DNA of 64,000 bases from Streptomyces sp. Go-475 (lineage in GTDB: Bacteria; Actinomycetota; Actinomycetes; Streptomycetales; Streptomycetaceae), in NCBI RefSeq assembly GCF_003330845.1, contig NZ_CP026121.1, forward strand, positions 1,550,001 to 1,614,000. The letters run 5' to 3'. The notes under the pieces were generated by a model. The model was not told the DNA's origin and did not search any database. It saw nothing but the letters and a program-made list of their open reading frames with translations. The translations under genes were made by a program, and so were the position numbers. Shown here piece by piece: positions 51,440 to 59,017 of this stretch. Within the stretch, counting starts at the first letter, position 1. The number at the start of each line of letters is the position of its first letter.

Positions 51440-52153
51440 ATGAAGACGAGAGACCCGCAGGCCACGGCACTCGCGCGGCTCGCCGGGCTGATCGCGGACG
51501 AGACCCGGGCCAGGTGCCTGCTCGCGCTGCTCGACGGGCGGGCCTGGACGGCGGGCGAGCTGGCGCGGCACGCCGGTGTCGCCGCCTCGACCCTGAGCGA
51601 GCACCTGGGCCGGCTCGTCGCGGGCGGGCTGCTCGCCGAGGAGCGGCAGGGCCGGCACCGGTACGTCCGGCTGGCCGACGCGCGGATCGCGCAACTGGTG
51701 GAGGACCTGGCCGCACAGGTCGCGCCCCCGGGCAGGGCCGTACGGCCCCGGAACCTGCGGGAGTCGAGCGCCGGCTCGGCGATGGCCCGGGGCCGCACCT
51801 GCTACGACCACCTCGCCGGGCGGCTCGGTATCACGGTCACGGACGCGCTGACGGACCGCGGGCTGCTCCAGCAGGAGACCGGGTTCGCGCTCACCGACGC
51901 GGGGCTGGCGTGGTTCGCGGCGAGCGGCATCGGCCTCGAGCGGCGGGGCCGGCGTCCCCTGGCCCGGGCGTGTCTGGACTGGACCGAACGCCGCCCCCAT
52001 CTCGCGGGGGTCGCGGGCGCGGCCCTGTGCCGGCACGCCCTGGACGCGGGGTGGTGCGTGCGCATCGGCTCCGAGCGGGCGGTGAAGGTGACGGCCGCCG
52101 GCGAACGCGCCCTCTTCGACCTGCTGGGCGTCGAGGCCCGCGCACTGCGCTAG
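51440..52153 (+). CDS. ArsR-type winged-helix regulator
   Basis: This 237-residue protein has an N-terminal ArsR-like winged helix (WTAGELARHAGVAASTLSEHLGRLVAGGLL, about 35-65). The wing HRYVRL follows. The C-terminal half, rich in conserved-looking Cys and Trp (TCYDHLAGRLG, ACLDWTERR, CRHAL, GWCVR), forms an extra domain common in Streptomyces ArsR regulators, which might sense a metal or thiol stress. GTG 51422 is an alternative start. It lies upstream of an EamA exporter gene in the same direction (117 bp). Confidence 0.8.
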   Translation: MKTRDPQATALARLAGLIADETRARCLLALLDGRAWTAGELARHAGVAASTLSEHLGRLVAGGLLAEERQGRHRYVRLADARIAQLVEDLAAQVAPPGRAVRPRNLRESSAGSAMARGRTCYDHLAGRLGITVTDALTDRGLLQQETGFALTDAGLAWFAASGIGLERRGRRPLARACLDWTERRPHLAGVAGAALCRHALDAGWCVRIGSERAVKVTAAGERALFDLLGVEARALR

Positions 52154-52270
52154 GGGTGTCCGCACCGTCCCGCCTGCCCCGCCACGCCTGGCACGCACTC
52201 CCGCCGCCCGGCGCCCCGTCCGAAATCCGCGAGCCCGCGTGCCGGGCCCGGGCCTAGCCTCAGGAGCATG

Positions 52271-53230
52271 ATGAACAACTCCCCTGCCGCACCCGCCCGT
52301 CGAGCCGAGGTGCTCGCCGCGGGCGCGGCCACCGTCACCGTCGTGCTGTGGGCGTCCGCCTTCGTCTCGATCCGCAGCGCGGGCGAGGCGTACTCGCCGG
52401 GTGCGCTGGCGCTCGGGCGGCTGCTCGCGGGGGCGCTGACGCTGGGCGTGATCTGCCTGCTGCGGCGCGAGACGTGGCCGCCGCGCTCGGCCTGGCGCGG
52501 GATCGGGATATCGGGTGTGCTGTGGTTCGGCTTCTACATGGTCGCCCTGAACTGGGGCGAGCAGCAGGTCGACGCGGGTACGGCCGCCCTGGTCGTGAAC
52601 ATCGGGCCGGTCCTGATCGCGCTGCTCGGGGCCCGGCTGCTCGGCGACCCGATGCCACCGCGGCTGCTGGCGGGGATGGCGGTGTCGTTCGCCGGTGCGG
52701 TGACCGTGGGGCTGTCGATGTCGGGTGAGGGCGGTTCCTCGGTGCTCGGGGTGGTGCTGTGCCTGCTGGCGGCGGTCGCGTACGCCGGTGGCGTGGTGGC
52801 GCAGAAGCCCGCGCTGGGCTCGGCGAGTCCGTTGCAGGTGACGACGTTCGGCTGCCTGGTCGGCGCGGTGGTGTGTCTGCCGTTCGCGGGGCAGCTGGTG
52901 CAGGAGGCCGCGCAGGCGCCGGCCTCCGCCACGCTCAACATGGTCTACCTGGGCGTCTTCCCGACGGCCCTCGCCTTCACCACGTGGGCGTACGCGCTGT
53001 CCCGGACGACCGCGAGCCGGATGGGCGCGACGACGTACGCGGTGCCGGCCCTGGTCGTCCTGATGTCCTGGCTGTTCCTCGGCGAGGTGCCGGGCCTGCT
53101 CACGCTGGCCGGTGGCGCGCTGTGCCTGGCGGGTGTGGCGGTGTCCCGGTCGCGGGCGGCGGCCCGGGCCGGCGTTCCGGGAGCGGTCGCGGAACGCCGG
53201 CCCGAGCAGGCCCCGGACTCAGCTCGCTGA
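52271..53230 (+). CDS. EamA-family transporter (DMT superfamily)
   Basis: This 319-residue membrane protein has ten predicted helices in two EamA repeats. The first starts AATVTVVLWASAFVSIRSAGEAYSPG-like near residue 18. The repeat boundary GLSMSGEGGSSVLGVVLCLLAAVAYA lies near 155. It probably exports a metabolite or amino acid. ATG 52271 gives a better RBS spacing (AGGAG) than ATG 52268. Its end overlaps the convergent MHS permease by 12 bp. The upstream ArsR-like gene may be its regulator. Confidence 0.88.
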   Translation: MNNSPAAPARRAEVLAAGAATVTVVLWASAFVSIRSAGEAYSPGALALGRLLAGALTLGVICLLRRETWPPRSAWRGIGISGVLWFGFYMVALNWGEQQVDAGTAALVVNIGPVLIALLGARLLGDPMPPRLLAGMAVSFAGAVTVGLSMSGEGGSSVLGVVLCLLAAVAYAGGVVAQKPALGSASPLQVTTFGCLVGAVVCLPFAGQLVQEAAQAPASATLNMVYLGVFPTALAFTTWAYALSRTTASRMGATTYAVPALVVLMSWLFLGEVPGLLTLAGGALCLAGVAVSRSRAAARAGVPGAVAERRPEQAPDSAR

Positions 53231-54586
53231 CTCGGCCTCCGCGCGGGCCTCGGGCGCGGCCTCCGGCTGCGCCGCACGCGCCCGGTCCGCGAGGACCTTG
53301 ATGGACACCAGCGCGATCACCGACAGCGCGATGATGTAGCCGGACACGGCCATCGAGGTGCCGGTCGCCTCCAGCAGCAGCACCATCACGAAGGGGGCGA
53401 GCCCGCCGCCCGCGACGGCCGCGATCTGGTAGCCCAGGGAGGCTCCGGTGTAGCGCATCTCGGGCGTGAACAGCTCGGCGAACAGGGCCGCCTGGGGTCC
53501 GTACATGATGCTCAGGAAGCAGCTGGCGACGAAGGTGCCGACGGCGAGCCACAGCAGCGAGCCGGTGTCGATCAGCAGGAAGAGCGGGACGGCCCACAGG
53601 GCGATGCCGGCCGCGCCGAGGGCGTAGATCCGGATGCGGCCGACGCGGTCGGAGAGCGCGGCGGCGGCCGGGATCAGCACGAGCTGGGTCAGGCTGACGC
53701 AGAGCGAGACCAGCAGGACCGGGCCCTTCTTCATGTCCAGTTCGCGGGTCGTGTAGTCGAGGACGCCCGTGATGAGGATGTAGAAGGTCGCGGTGTTCAC
53801 GGCGAAGGAGCCGCCGGCCAGGAGCACCGTGCCGAGGTGGCCGCGCAGGATGGTGCGCAGCGGGGAGCTCTGCTCGGACTTCTCCTGCTCGGCGAGCGCG
53901 CGTTCGGCTTCCCGGAACGCGGGGGTCTCCTCGACGCGGGTGTGGATGTACCAGGCGAGGCCGAGGACCAGCAGGCCGACCAGGAACGGCACGCGCCAGC
54001 CCCAGGCGGCGAACGCCGAGTCGGTGGTGAGCGCCCCGGCCAGCAGGAACACGGTGTTGGCGGTGACCACGCCGATGGGGACGCCGAGCTGGACGACGCT
54101 GCCGTAGACGCCGCGCTTGCCCTCCGGGGCGTACTCGGTGGCGAGGAGCATCGCACCGCCCCACTGGGCGCCGACGGCGACGCCCTGCGCGACCCGGAGC
54201 AGCACGAGCAGGATCGGGGCGGCGACGCCGATCGTGTCGTAGGTCGGGAGCAGGCCGATGCCGGTGGTGGCCACGCCCATCAGCGTGAGGGCGAGGACCA
54301 GCATCGGCTTGCGGCCGCGTTTGTCGCCGAGGTGGCCGGCGACGATGCCGCCGAGGGGGCGGGCGAGGAAGCCGACGGCGAAGGTGGCGAACGAGGCGAG
54401 GACGCCGGCGGTCGGGCTGCCGGCGGGGAAGTAGAGGTCGCCGAGGACGAGGGCGGCGGCGATGCCGAAGACGAAGTAGTCGTACCACTCGACGGCCGAG
54501 GCGAGCGCCGCCGCGGTGGCCACGCGGCGGCGGTTGCCCGCGGCGGGCGGCGTGGGGGCGGGCTGAGCGGATGGTGCCGTGTCCAT
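53219..54586 (-). CDS. MHS-family metabolite:H+ symporter (MFS)
   Basis: This 455-residue 12-helix transporter is of the metabolite:H+ symporter branch. The family features ASAVEWYDYFVFG, RPLGGIVAGHLGDKRGRK and the late AALFAELFTPEMRYTGASLGYQ are present. It imports organic acids such as shikimate, ketoglutarate, citrate or betaines. ATG 54586 is chosen, giving MDTAPSAQ. The site ATACCGTCCGGTCAGT upstream links it to the acyl-CoA TetR regulon, so it may bring in that locus's substrate. Confidence 0.88.
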   Translation of the reverse strand: MDTAPSAQPAPTPPAAGNRRRVATAAALASAVEWYDYFVFGIAAALVLGDLYFPAGSPTAGVLASFATFAVGFLARPLGGIVAGHLGDKRGRKPMLVLALTLMGVATTGIGLLPTYDTIGVAAPILLVLLRVAQGVAVGAQWGGAMLLATEYAPEGKRGVYGSVVQLGVPIGVVTANTVFLLAGALTTDSAFAAWGWRVPFLVGLLVLGLAWYIHTRVEETPAFREAERALAEQEKSEQSSPLRTILRGHLGTVLLAGGSFAVNTATFYILITGVLDYTTRELDMKKGPVLLVSLCVSLTQLVLIPAAAALSDRVGRIRIYALGAAGIALWAVPLFLLIDTGSLLWLAVGTFVASCFLSIMYGPQAALFAELFTPEMRYTGASLGYQIAAVAGGGLAPFVMVLLLEATGTSMAVSGYIIALSVIALVSIKVLADRARAAQPEAAPEARAEAESAS

Positions 54587-54647
54587 GCGGTGCACGCTCC
54601 GGTGGGTGCGGGGACGGAACGGGGGGTGGCTCGGGTTCCGGGAACGT

Positions 54648-54663
54648 ACTGACCGGACGGTAT
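54648..54663. promoter_or_regulatory. TetR-type operator 3 (MHS permease)
   Basis: The minus strand reads ATACCGTCCGGTCAGT, sharing 13 of 16 bases with operators 1 and 2 in different pairings. It lies 62-77 bp upstream of the permease start. Confidence 0.55.
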
Positions 54664-54778
54664 GCCCGTCAACGGGTCGTGCACCAGGACTTTTTTGCCT
54701 GTACGTGGCATTCAGTGACGTACGGACATGCCTGCGGCCCCGGCCTCGCGGGGAGACCGGGGTGCGGGCGGAGGCGGG

Positions 54779-55861
54779 CTAGAAGACGACCAGGGCGCGA
54801 CCGCCCTTGCCGGCCAGCATGTTCTCGAAGGCCGCCGGGATGCCGTCCAGGGAGATGCGTTCCGTCACCAGGGCGCCGAGGTCGAGGCGGCCCGCCCGGA
54901 CGTGCTCGGCCAGGACCGGGAGGTCCCGCGCGGGGTCGGAGTTGCCGTAGACGCAGCCGGTCAGGGTGCGGCCCCAGTGGAAGATCTCCAGGGCGTTGAA
55001 GGTGACCTGCTGGTCCTTGCCGCCGATGCCGACGACCGTGGTGCGGCCGCCGCGGCGGGTGGAGTCCCAGGCCGTGCGGATGGTGACGGCGCGTCCGGCG
55101 CACTCGACGGCCACGTCCACGCCCTGCTTGCCGGTGAGGCCGCGGACCTCGCGGGCGGTGGTGTCGGAGGCGACGAGGTAGTCGGTGGCACCGGCCGCCC
55201 GGGCCAGCTCCTCCTTCGCCGGGGAGACGTCCACCGCGATGATCCGCGAGGCGCCGGCGATCCGGGCCGCCTGGAGAGCGGCGAGGCCGACTCCCCCGAC
55301 GCCGAAGACGGCGACCGTCTCGCCGTGGCGGACCCGGGCGGAGTGGTGGACGGCGCCGTAACCGGTGAGGACGGCGCAGCCGAGGAGGGCCGCGTCGGTG
55401 AGCGGGACGCCGTCCGGGACGGGCAGGACGCAGCCGGCGGAGACGACCGTCTCCTCGGCGAACGCGGCGACGTTCAGCCCGGGGTGGAGGTCGGTGCCCT
55501 CGGCGGTGCGGGCGTAGACGTCGGCGGCGCCGCTCAGGGCGTTGGCGCACAGCCACACCTCCCCGAGCGAGCAGGCGTGGCAGGCGCCGCAGGACGGGGC
55601 CCAGTTGAGGACGACCCCGTCGCCGGGTGAGACGTGGGTGACGCCCTCGCCGACGGCGACGACCGTGCCGGCGCCCTCGTGGCCGAGGACGGCCGGGACC
55701 GGCACGCGCATGGTGCCGTCGGACAGGGACAGGTCGGAGTGGCAGACCCCGGCGGCGGCGAGCCGGACGCGGACCTGACCGGGTCCGGGGTCGGGCAGGT
55801 CGATGCCGGTGATCTCCAGCGGGGAGCCCACGGCGGGCAGGACGGCGGCGCGGACAGCCAT
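54779..55861 (-). CDS. Zinc-dependent alcohol dehydrogenase
   Basis: This 360-residue class III-like medium-chain dehydrogenase has catalytic zinc ligands C40, H61/E62 and a structural zinc set C91, C94, C97, C105. The NAD motif is GVGGVG. It oxidises an alcohol to an aldehyde. It lies 19 bp after the aldehyde dehydrogenase gene on the same strand; the two form an alcohol-to-acid oxidation operon. ATG 55861 gives MAVRAAVLPAVG. Confidence 0.9.
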   Translation of the reverse strand: MAVRAAVLPAVGSPLEITGIDLPDPGPGQVRVRLAAAGVCHSDLSLSDGTMRVPVPAVLGHEGAGTVVAVGEGVTHVSPGDGVVLNWAPSCGACHACSLGEVWLCANALSGAADVYARTAEGTDLHPGLNVAAFAEETVVSAGCVLPVPDGVPLTDAALLGCAVLTGYGAVHHSARVRHGETVAVFGVGGVGLAALQAARIAGASRIIAVDVSPAKEELARAAGATDYLVASDTTAREVRGLTGKQGVDVAVECAGRAVTIRTAWDSTRRGGRTTVVGIGGKDQQVTFNALEIFHWGRTLTGCVYGNSDPARDLPVLAEHVRAGRLDLGALVTERISLDGIPAAFENMLAGKGGRALVVF

Positions 55862-55880
55862 GGCGGAGGGGACTCCCTGA

Positions 55881-57269
55881 CTAGAACTGGAGGGACTTGG
55901 TCTGGAGGTACTCGGCCAGGCCGTGCACGCCGAGTTCGCGGCCGACGCCGGACTGCTTGTAGCCGCCGAAGGGGGCGAGGGGGTTGAAGCGGCCGCCGTT
56001 GATGTCGACCTGGCCGGTCTCCATCCGGCGGGCGAAGGCCACCGCCTCGGCCTCGTCCCCGGCCCAGACGGCACCGGCCAGCCCGTAGACCGTGCCGTTG
56101 GCGATCCGCAGGGCGTCCTCCTCGTCCTCGTAGCGGAGGATCGACAGGACCGGCCCGAAGATCTCCTCCTGGGCGATGGTCATGTCCGGGGTGACGTCGG
56201 CGAAGACGGTCGGGCTGACGAAGTAGCCCGTCTCACGCGGGGCCTCCGGGCCGCCGGCGACCAGGCGGGCGCCCTCGGCGACGCCCTTCTCGATGTAGCC
56301 GCGCACCCGGGCCTGCTGCTTGGCGTTGACGACCGGGCCGATGCGCTCGCCGTACTTGGCGGCGGCCGTCGTGGCGAGCCCGACCGCCTCCTCGTACTGG
56401 TCGCGGTGGACGAGCATCCGGGTCCAGGCGCTGCACGTCTGCCCGGAGTTGGACATGACGTTGGCGACGCCGACGTTGACGGCCTTGGCGAGGTCGGCGG
56501 TCGGGAGGATGACGTTGGCGGACTTGCCGCCGAGTTCCAGGGCGACCTTCTTGACCTGCCCGGCGGCGATCGCGGCGATCCGGCGGCCGACGGCGGTGGA
56601 GCCGGTGAAGGAGACCAGGTCGACACCGGGATGCTCGGCGAGCGCCTGCCCGGCGACCGGGCCGAGGCCGGTGACGAGGTTGAAGACGCCCGCCGGGACC
56701 CCGGCCTCGTGCACCGCCTCGGCGAAGAGCCGGGCCACCAGCGGGGTGTCCTCGGCGGGCTTCACCACGATCGCGCAGCCCGCCGCGAGGGCCGGGGCGG
56801 CCTTGGCGACGATCTGGTGCAGGGGGTAGTTCCACGGCGTGATCGCGGCCACGACACCGATCGGCTCGTGGTGCACCACCGAGTTGCCGGTCTTCTCCTC
56901 GAAGGCGTACGTCGCCGCCAGCTCGGCGTAGGAGCCGGCGACCGCGATCGGCACGGCGGCGTGGACGGCCTGGGAGAACTTCAGCGGCGAGCCGAGTTCG
57001 GCCGTGACGGTCTCGGCGATCTCGTCCGCTCGGGCCGCCAGCACGTCCCGCAGGACGGCCAGGCGCGCCGCGCGCTCGGCGGGCGGGGTCGCGGCCCAGC
57101 CGGGCAGGGCGGCGCGGGCGGCCCGTACGGCGGCGTCGACGTCCTCGGCGGTGCCCGCCGGGACCGTGCCGATGACCTGCTCGTCGACCGGGTTCACGAC
57201 CTCGATCACGTCCTGGCCGGCGGCGGGGCGCCAGGCACCCCCGATGTACATGCCGTCGTGTGCCTTCAT
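55881..57269 (-). CDS. Aldehyde dehydrogenase
   Basis: This 462-residue NAD(P)-dependent aldehyde dehydrogenase has N147 (PWNY), catalytic base E245 (LELGGKSAN) and nucleophile C279 (SNSGQTCSAW). All ALDH landmarks, including the late EEIFGPVLSILRY and PFGGYKQSGVGRELG, are complete. ATG 57269 follows GGAGGAAG. It is first in the operon with the alcohol dehydrogenase. A TetR-type palindrome, AAACTAGCGACGATAGTTT, lies 40 bp upstream. Confidence 0.93.
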   Translation of the reverse strand: MKAHDGMYIGGAWRPAAGQDVIEVVNPVDEQVIGTVPAGTAEDVDAAVRAARAALPGWAATPPAERAARLAVLRDVLAARADEIAETVTAELGSPLKFSQAVHAAVPIAVAGSYAELAATYAFEEKTGNSVVHHEPIGVVAAITPWNYPLHQIVAKAAPALAAGCAIVVKPAEDTPLVARLFAEAVHEAGVPAGVFNLVTGLGPVAGQALAEHPGVDLVSFTGSTAVGRRIAAIAAGQVKKVALELGGKSANVILPTADLAKAVNVGVANVMSNSGQTCSAWTRMLVHRDQYEEAVGLATTAAAKYGERIGPVVNAKQQARVRGYIEKGVAEGARLVAGGPEAPRETGYFVSPTVFADVTPDMTIAQEEIFGPVLSILRYEDEEDALRIANGTVYGLAGAVWAGDEAEAVAFARRMETGQVDINGGRFNPLAPFGGYKQSGVGRELGVHGLAEYLQTKSLQF

Positions 57270-57308
57270 CGCGCTTCCTCCGGGGCGGGGCGTCGTCGTC
57301 CGGCACAT

Positions 57309-57327
57309 AAACTAGCGACGATAGTTT
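57309..57327. promoter_or_regulatory. Operator before the aldehyde/alcohol dehydrogenase operon
   Basis: AAACTAGCGACGATAGTTT pairs at all but one symmetric position. Its AAACTAGC half is identical to a half of the palindrome at 50696-50714, suggesting that the TetR encoded at 50741 also controls this operon. Confidence 0.6.
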
Positions 57328-57372
57328 TCGCACGCCAGACGTTCCGGGTCCGGATCATCACAGCACGGAGTG

Positions 57373-57486
57373 GGGACGTGCCGGGTGTGCGGCTCCTCAC
57401 TCGCCAGTGAGTTGGGATCTGCCGGATATGCCGCTCCTCACTCGCCCGAAGCCGGGATCTGCCGGATATGCCGCTCCTCACTCGCC
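57373..57486. repeat. Three 33-bp tandem repeats at the 3' end of the ABC ATPase gene
   Basis: Copies lie at 57373-57405, 57414-57446 and 57454-57486, at 40-41 bp periods. The last two are identical (starting GGGATCTGCCGGATATGCCG) and the first is degenerate. Copy three contains the ATPase stop codon (57478-57480), so the array looks like duplications of the gene's end. Each unit holds an imperfect dyad around ATAT. Confidence 0.85.
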
Positions 57487-58818
57487 CAGGTCGGGCAGGC
57501 GTGCCGGGTGCGGGCAGATGCGGTCGCCGTGCTGGTCGAAGACGAAGAGGTGGGCGAGGTCGACCAGGAGCGGTACCTGCATGCCGTGGCGCAGGGCCAG
57601 GTCCGGGGTGGTGCGGACGATCAGGTCGCCGGGCAGGCGGGGTTCGGCGGCCGGGGGGCGGGGATCGGCGTCCCCCGGGTGCTCCAGGGCCACCACGGGC
57701 CCGGCCCGGCCGGCTCCGGTCCGCTCCCGCAGCCGGGTGAGGACCGAGCCCTCGCGGCGGCGGCGCCGGGCGGGGCGGCCGGGGCGGGGGCGCGGGGCCT
57801 CCAGCTCGGGGACGACGGCGGGGCTGGAGCCGGTGTCGAAGTGGACGAGGATCTCGTGCCCCTGGAACTCCACGTGCTCGACCAGGCCGGTGATCGGCAC
57901 CTCGCCGGGGCGGGCCGCGCTGTGCTTGGCGATGCGGACGGCCTCCGAACGCAGGCCCACGATGACCTCGCGGCCCTGCTGGACGCGCAGCAGCTGGTGG
58001 TCGAGGGAGAGCGGCTCGGGCAGGCGCAGGAACTGCTTGCCCAGGCTGATGGTCATCGCCCCGTCCAGGGGCGCTCGCACCAGGCCCCTCAGCAGATTGA
58101 TCCGCGGGGTGCCGATGAACGCCGCGACGAAGACGTTGCTGGGCAGGGCGTAGACGGCCCGCGGGCTGTCGACCTGCTGGAGCACACCGCCGCGCAGTAC
58201 GGCGACCCGGTCGCCGAGGGACATGGCCTCGGCCTGGTCGTGGGTGACGTAGAGCGTGGTGACGCCCAGTTCCTTGGTGAGCTGGGATATCTCGGCGCGC
58301 AGATGCGTGCGGAGTTTGGCGTCGAGGTTGGACAGCGGCTCGTCCATCAGGAAGGCGGAGGGGTGGCGGGCGATGGCCCGGCCCATGGCGACGCGCTGGC
58401 GTTCGCCGCCGGAGAGCTGGCCGGGCAGGCGGTCGAGCAGGTCCTCGATGCCCAGCATCCGGGCGGTGGCGTCCACGCGCGGGGCGGGGTCCGTGCCCGG
58501 GGCCTCGATGCGCAGCGGGAAGCCGATGTTGGCCCGGCTGGTCATGTTCGGGTAGAGGGCGAAGTTCTGGAACACCATCGCCATGTCCCGGCCGGACGGC
58601 GGCAGGTCGTTGGCGTACTCGCCGTCGAGCAGCAGCACGCCCTCGTCGATCTCTTCCAGGCCGGCGATCATCCGGAGCACGGTCGACTTACCGCAGCCGG
58701 ACGGGCCGAGCAGCACGAGGAACTCGCCGGGTGCGACGTCCAGCGACAGCCGGTCCACCACGCGGGCGCCCCGCGTGTAGGCCTTGCTGACGTCGTGCAG
58801 GGAGATGGCGCGTGTCAT
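57478..58818 (-). CDS. ABC transporter ATP-binding protein (sugar-uptake type, TOBE domain)
   Basis: This 446-residue ATPase is of the MalK/UgpC/MsiK group. Walker A GPSGCGKST is at 38-46, signature LSGGERQ at 135-141, Walker B FLMDE at 156-160, and the H-loop follows. A C-terminal TOBE/regulatory domain holds FIGTPRINLL and VIVGLRSEAVRIA. It is longer than typical MsiK (about 378) because an Arg/Pro-rich insertion (about 355-405, [17 protein letters not shown]) splits the last beta domain. No permease or binding-protein gene is adjacent, so it may serve several transporters, as MsiK does. ATG 58818 gives MTRAISLHDV. Confidence 0.88.
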   Translation of the reverse strand: MTRAISLHDVSKAYTRGARVVDRLSLDVAPGEFLVLLGPSGCGKSTVLRMIAGLEEIDEGVLLLDGEYANDLPPSGRDMAMVFQNFALYPNMTSRANIGFPLRIEAPGTDPAPRVDATARMLGIEDLLDRLPGQLSGGERQRVAMGRAIARHPSAFLMDEPLSNLDAKLRTHLRAEISQLTKELGVTTLYVTHDQAEAMSLGDRVAVLRGGVLQQVDSPRAVYALPSNVFVAAFIGTPRINLLRGLVRAPLDGAMTISLGKQFLRLPEPLSLDHQLLRVQQGREVIVGLRSEAVRIAKHSAARPGEVPITGLVEHVEFQGHEILVHFDTGSSPAVVPELEAPRPRPGRPARRRRREGSVLTRLRERTGAGRAGPVVALEHPGDADPRPPAAEPRLPGDLIVRTTPDLALRHGMQVPLLVDLAHLFVFDQHGDRICPHPARLPDLGE

Positions 58819-58866
58819 GAGGGGCCCCCGAGGGGTCATCAGGGCGCGAGGTGCTTCGCGGTCGGA

Positions 58867-58891
58867 AGCCCCGTGCGGGTCGTACGGGGCT
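58867..58891. promoter_or_regulatory. Inverted repeat before the ABC ATPase gene
   Basis: AGCCCCGT (58867-58874) and ACGGGGCT (58884-58891) form a perfect 8-bp inverted repeat with a 9-nt spacer, 49 bp before the start. It may be an operator or, as a hairpin, part of the leader. Function not shown. Confidence 0.35.
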
Positions 58892-59017
58892 GTGGGTCAC
58901 GGAAATTAACGGAATGTGCGCGGCTGGGGGAAGAGACCGGGCGGGATCGGATGCCCCGGTCCATGTGGTGAGAAGGCGGACGCCCTGACACGGCCGGGCA
59001 CGGACCCGCCGCGGCGG

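Noticed and set aside
57373..57486. Possible CRISPR array
   Set aside because: Only three units, spacers of 7-8 bp, one unit degenerate, and no cas genes. It is a short tandem repeat.
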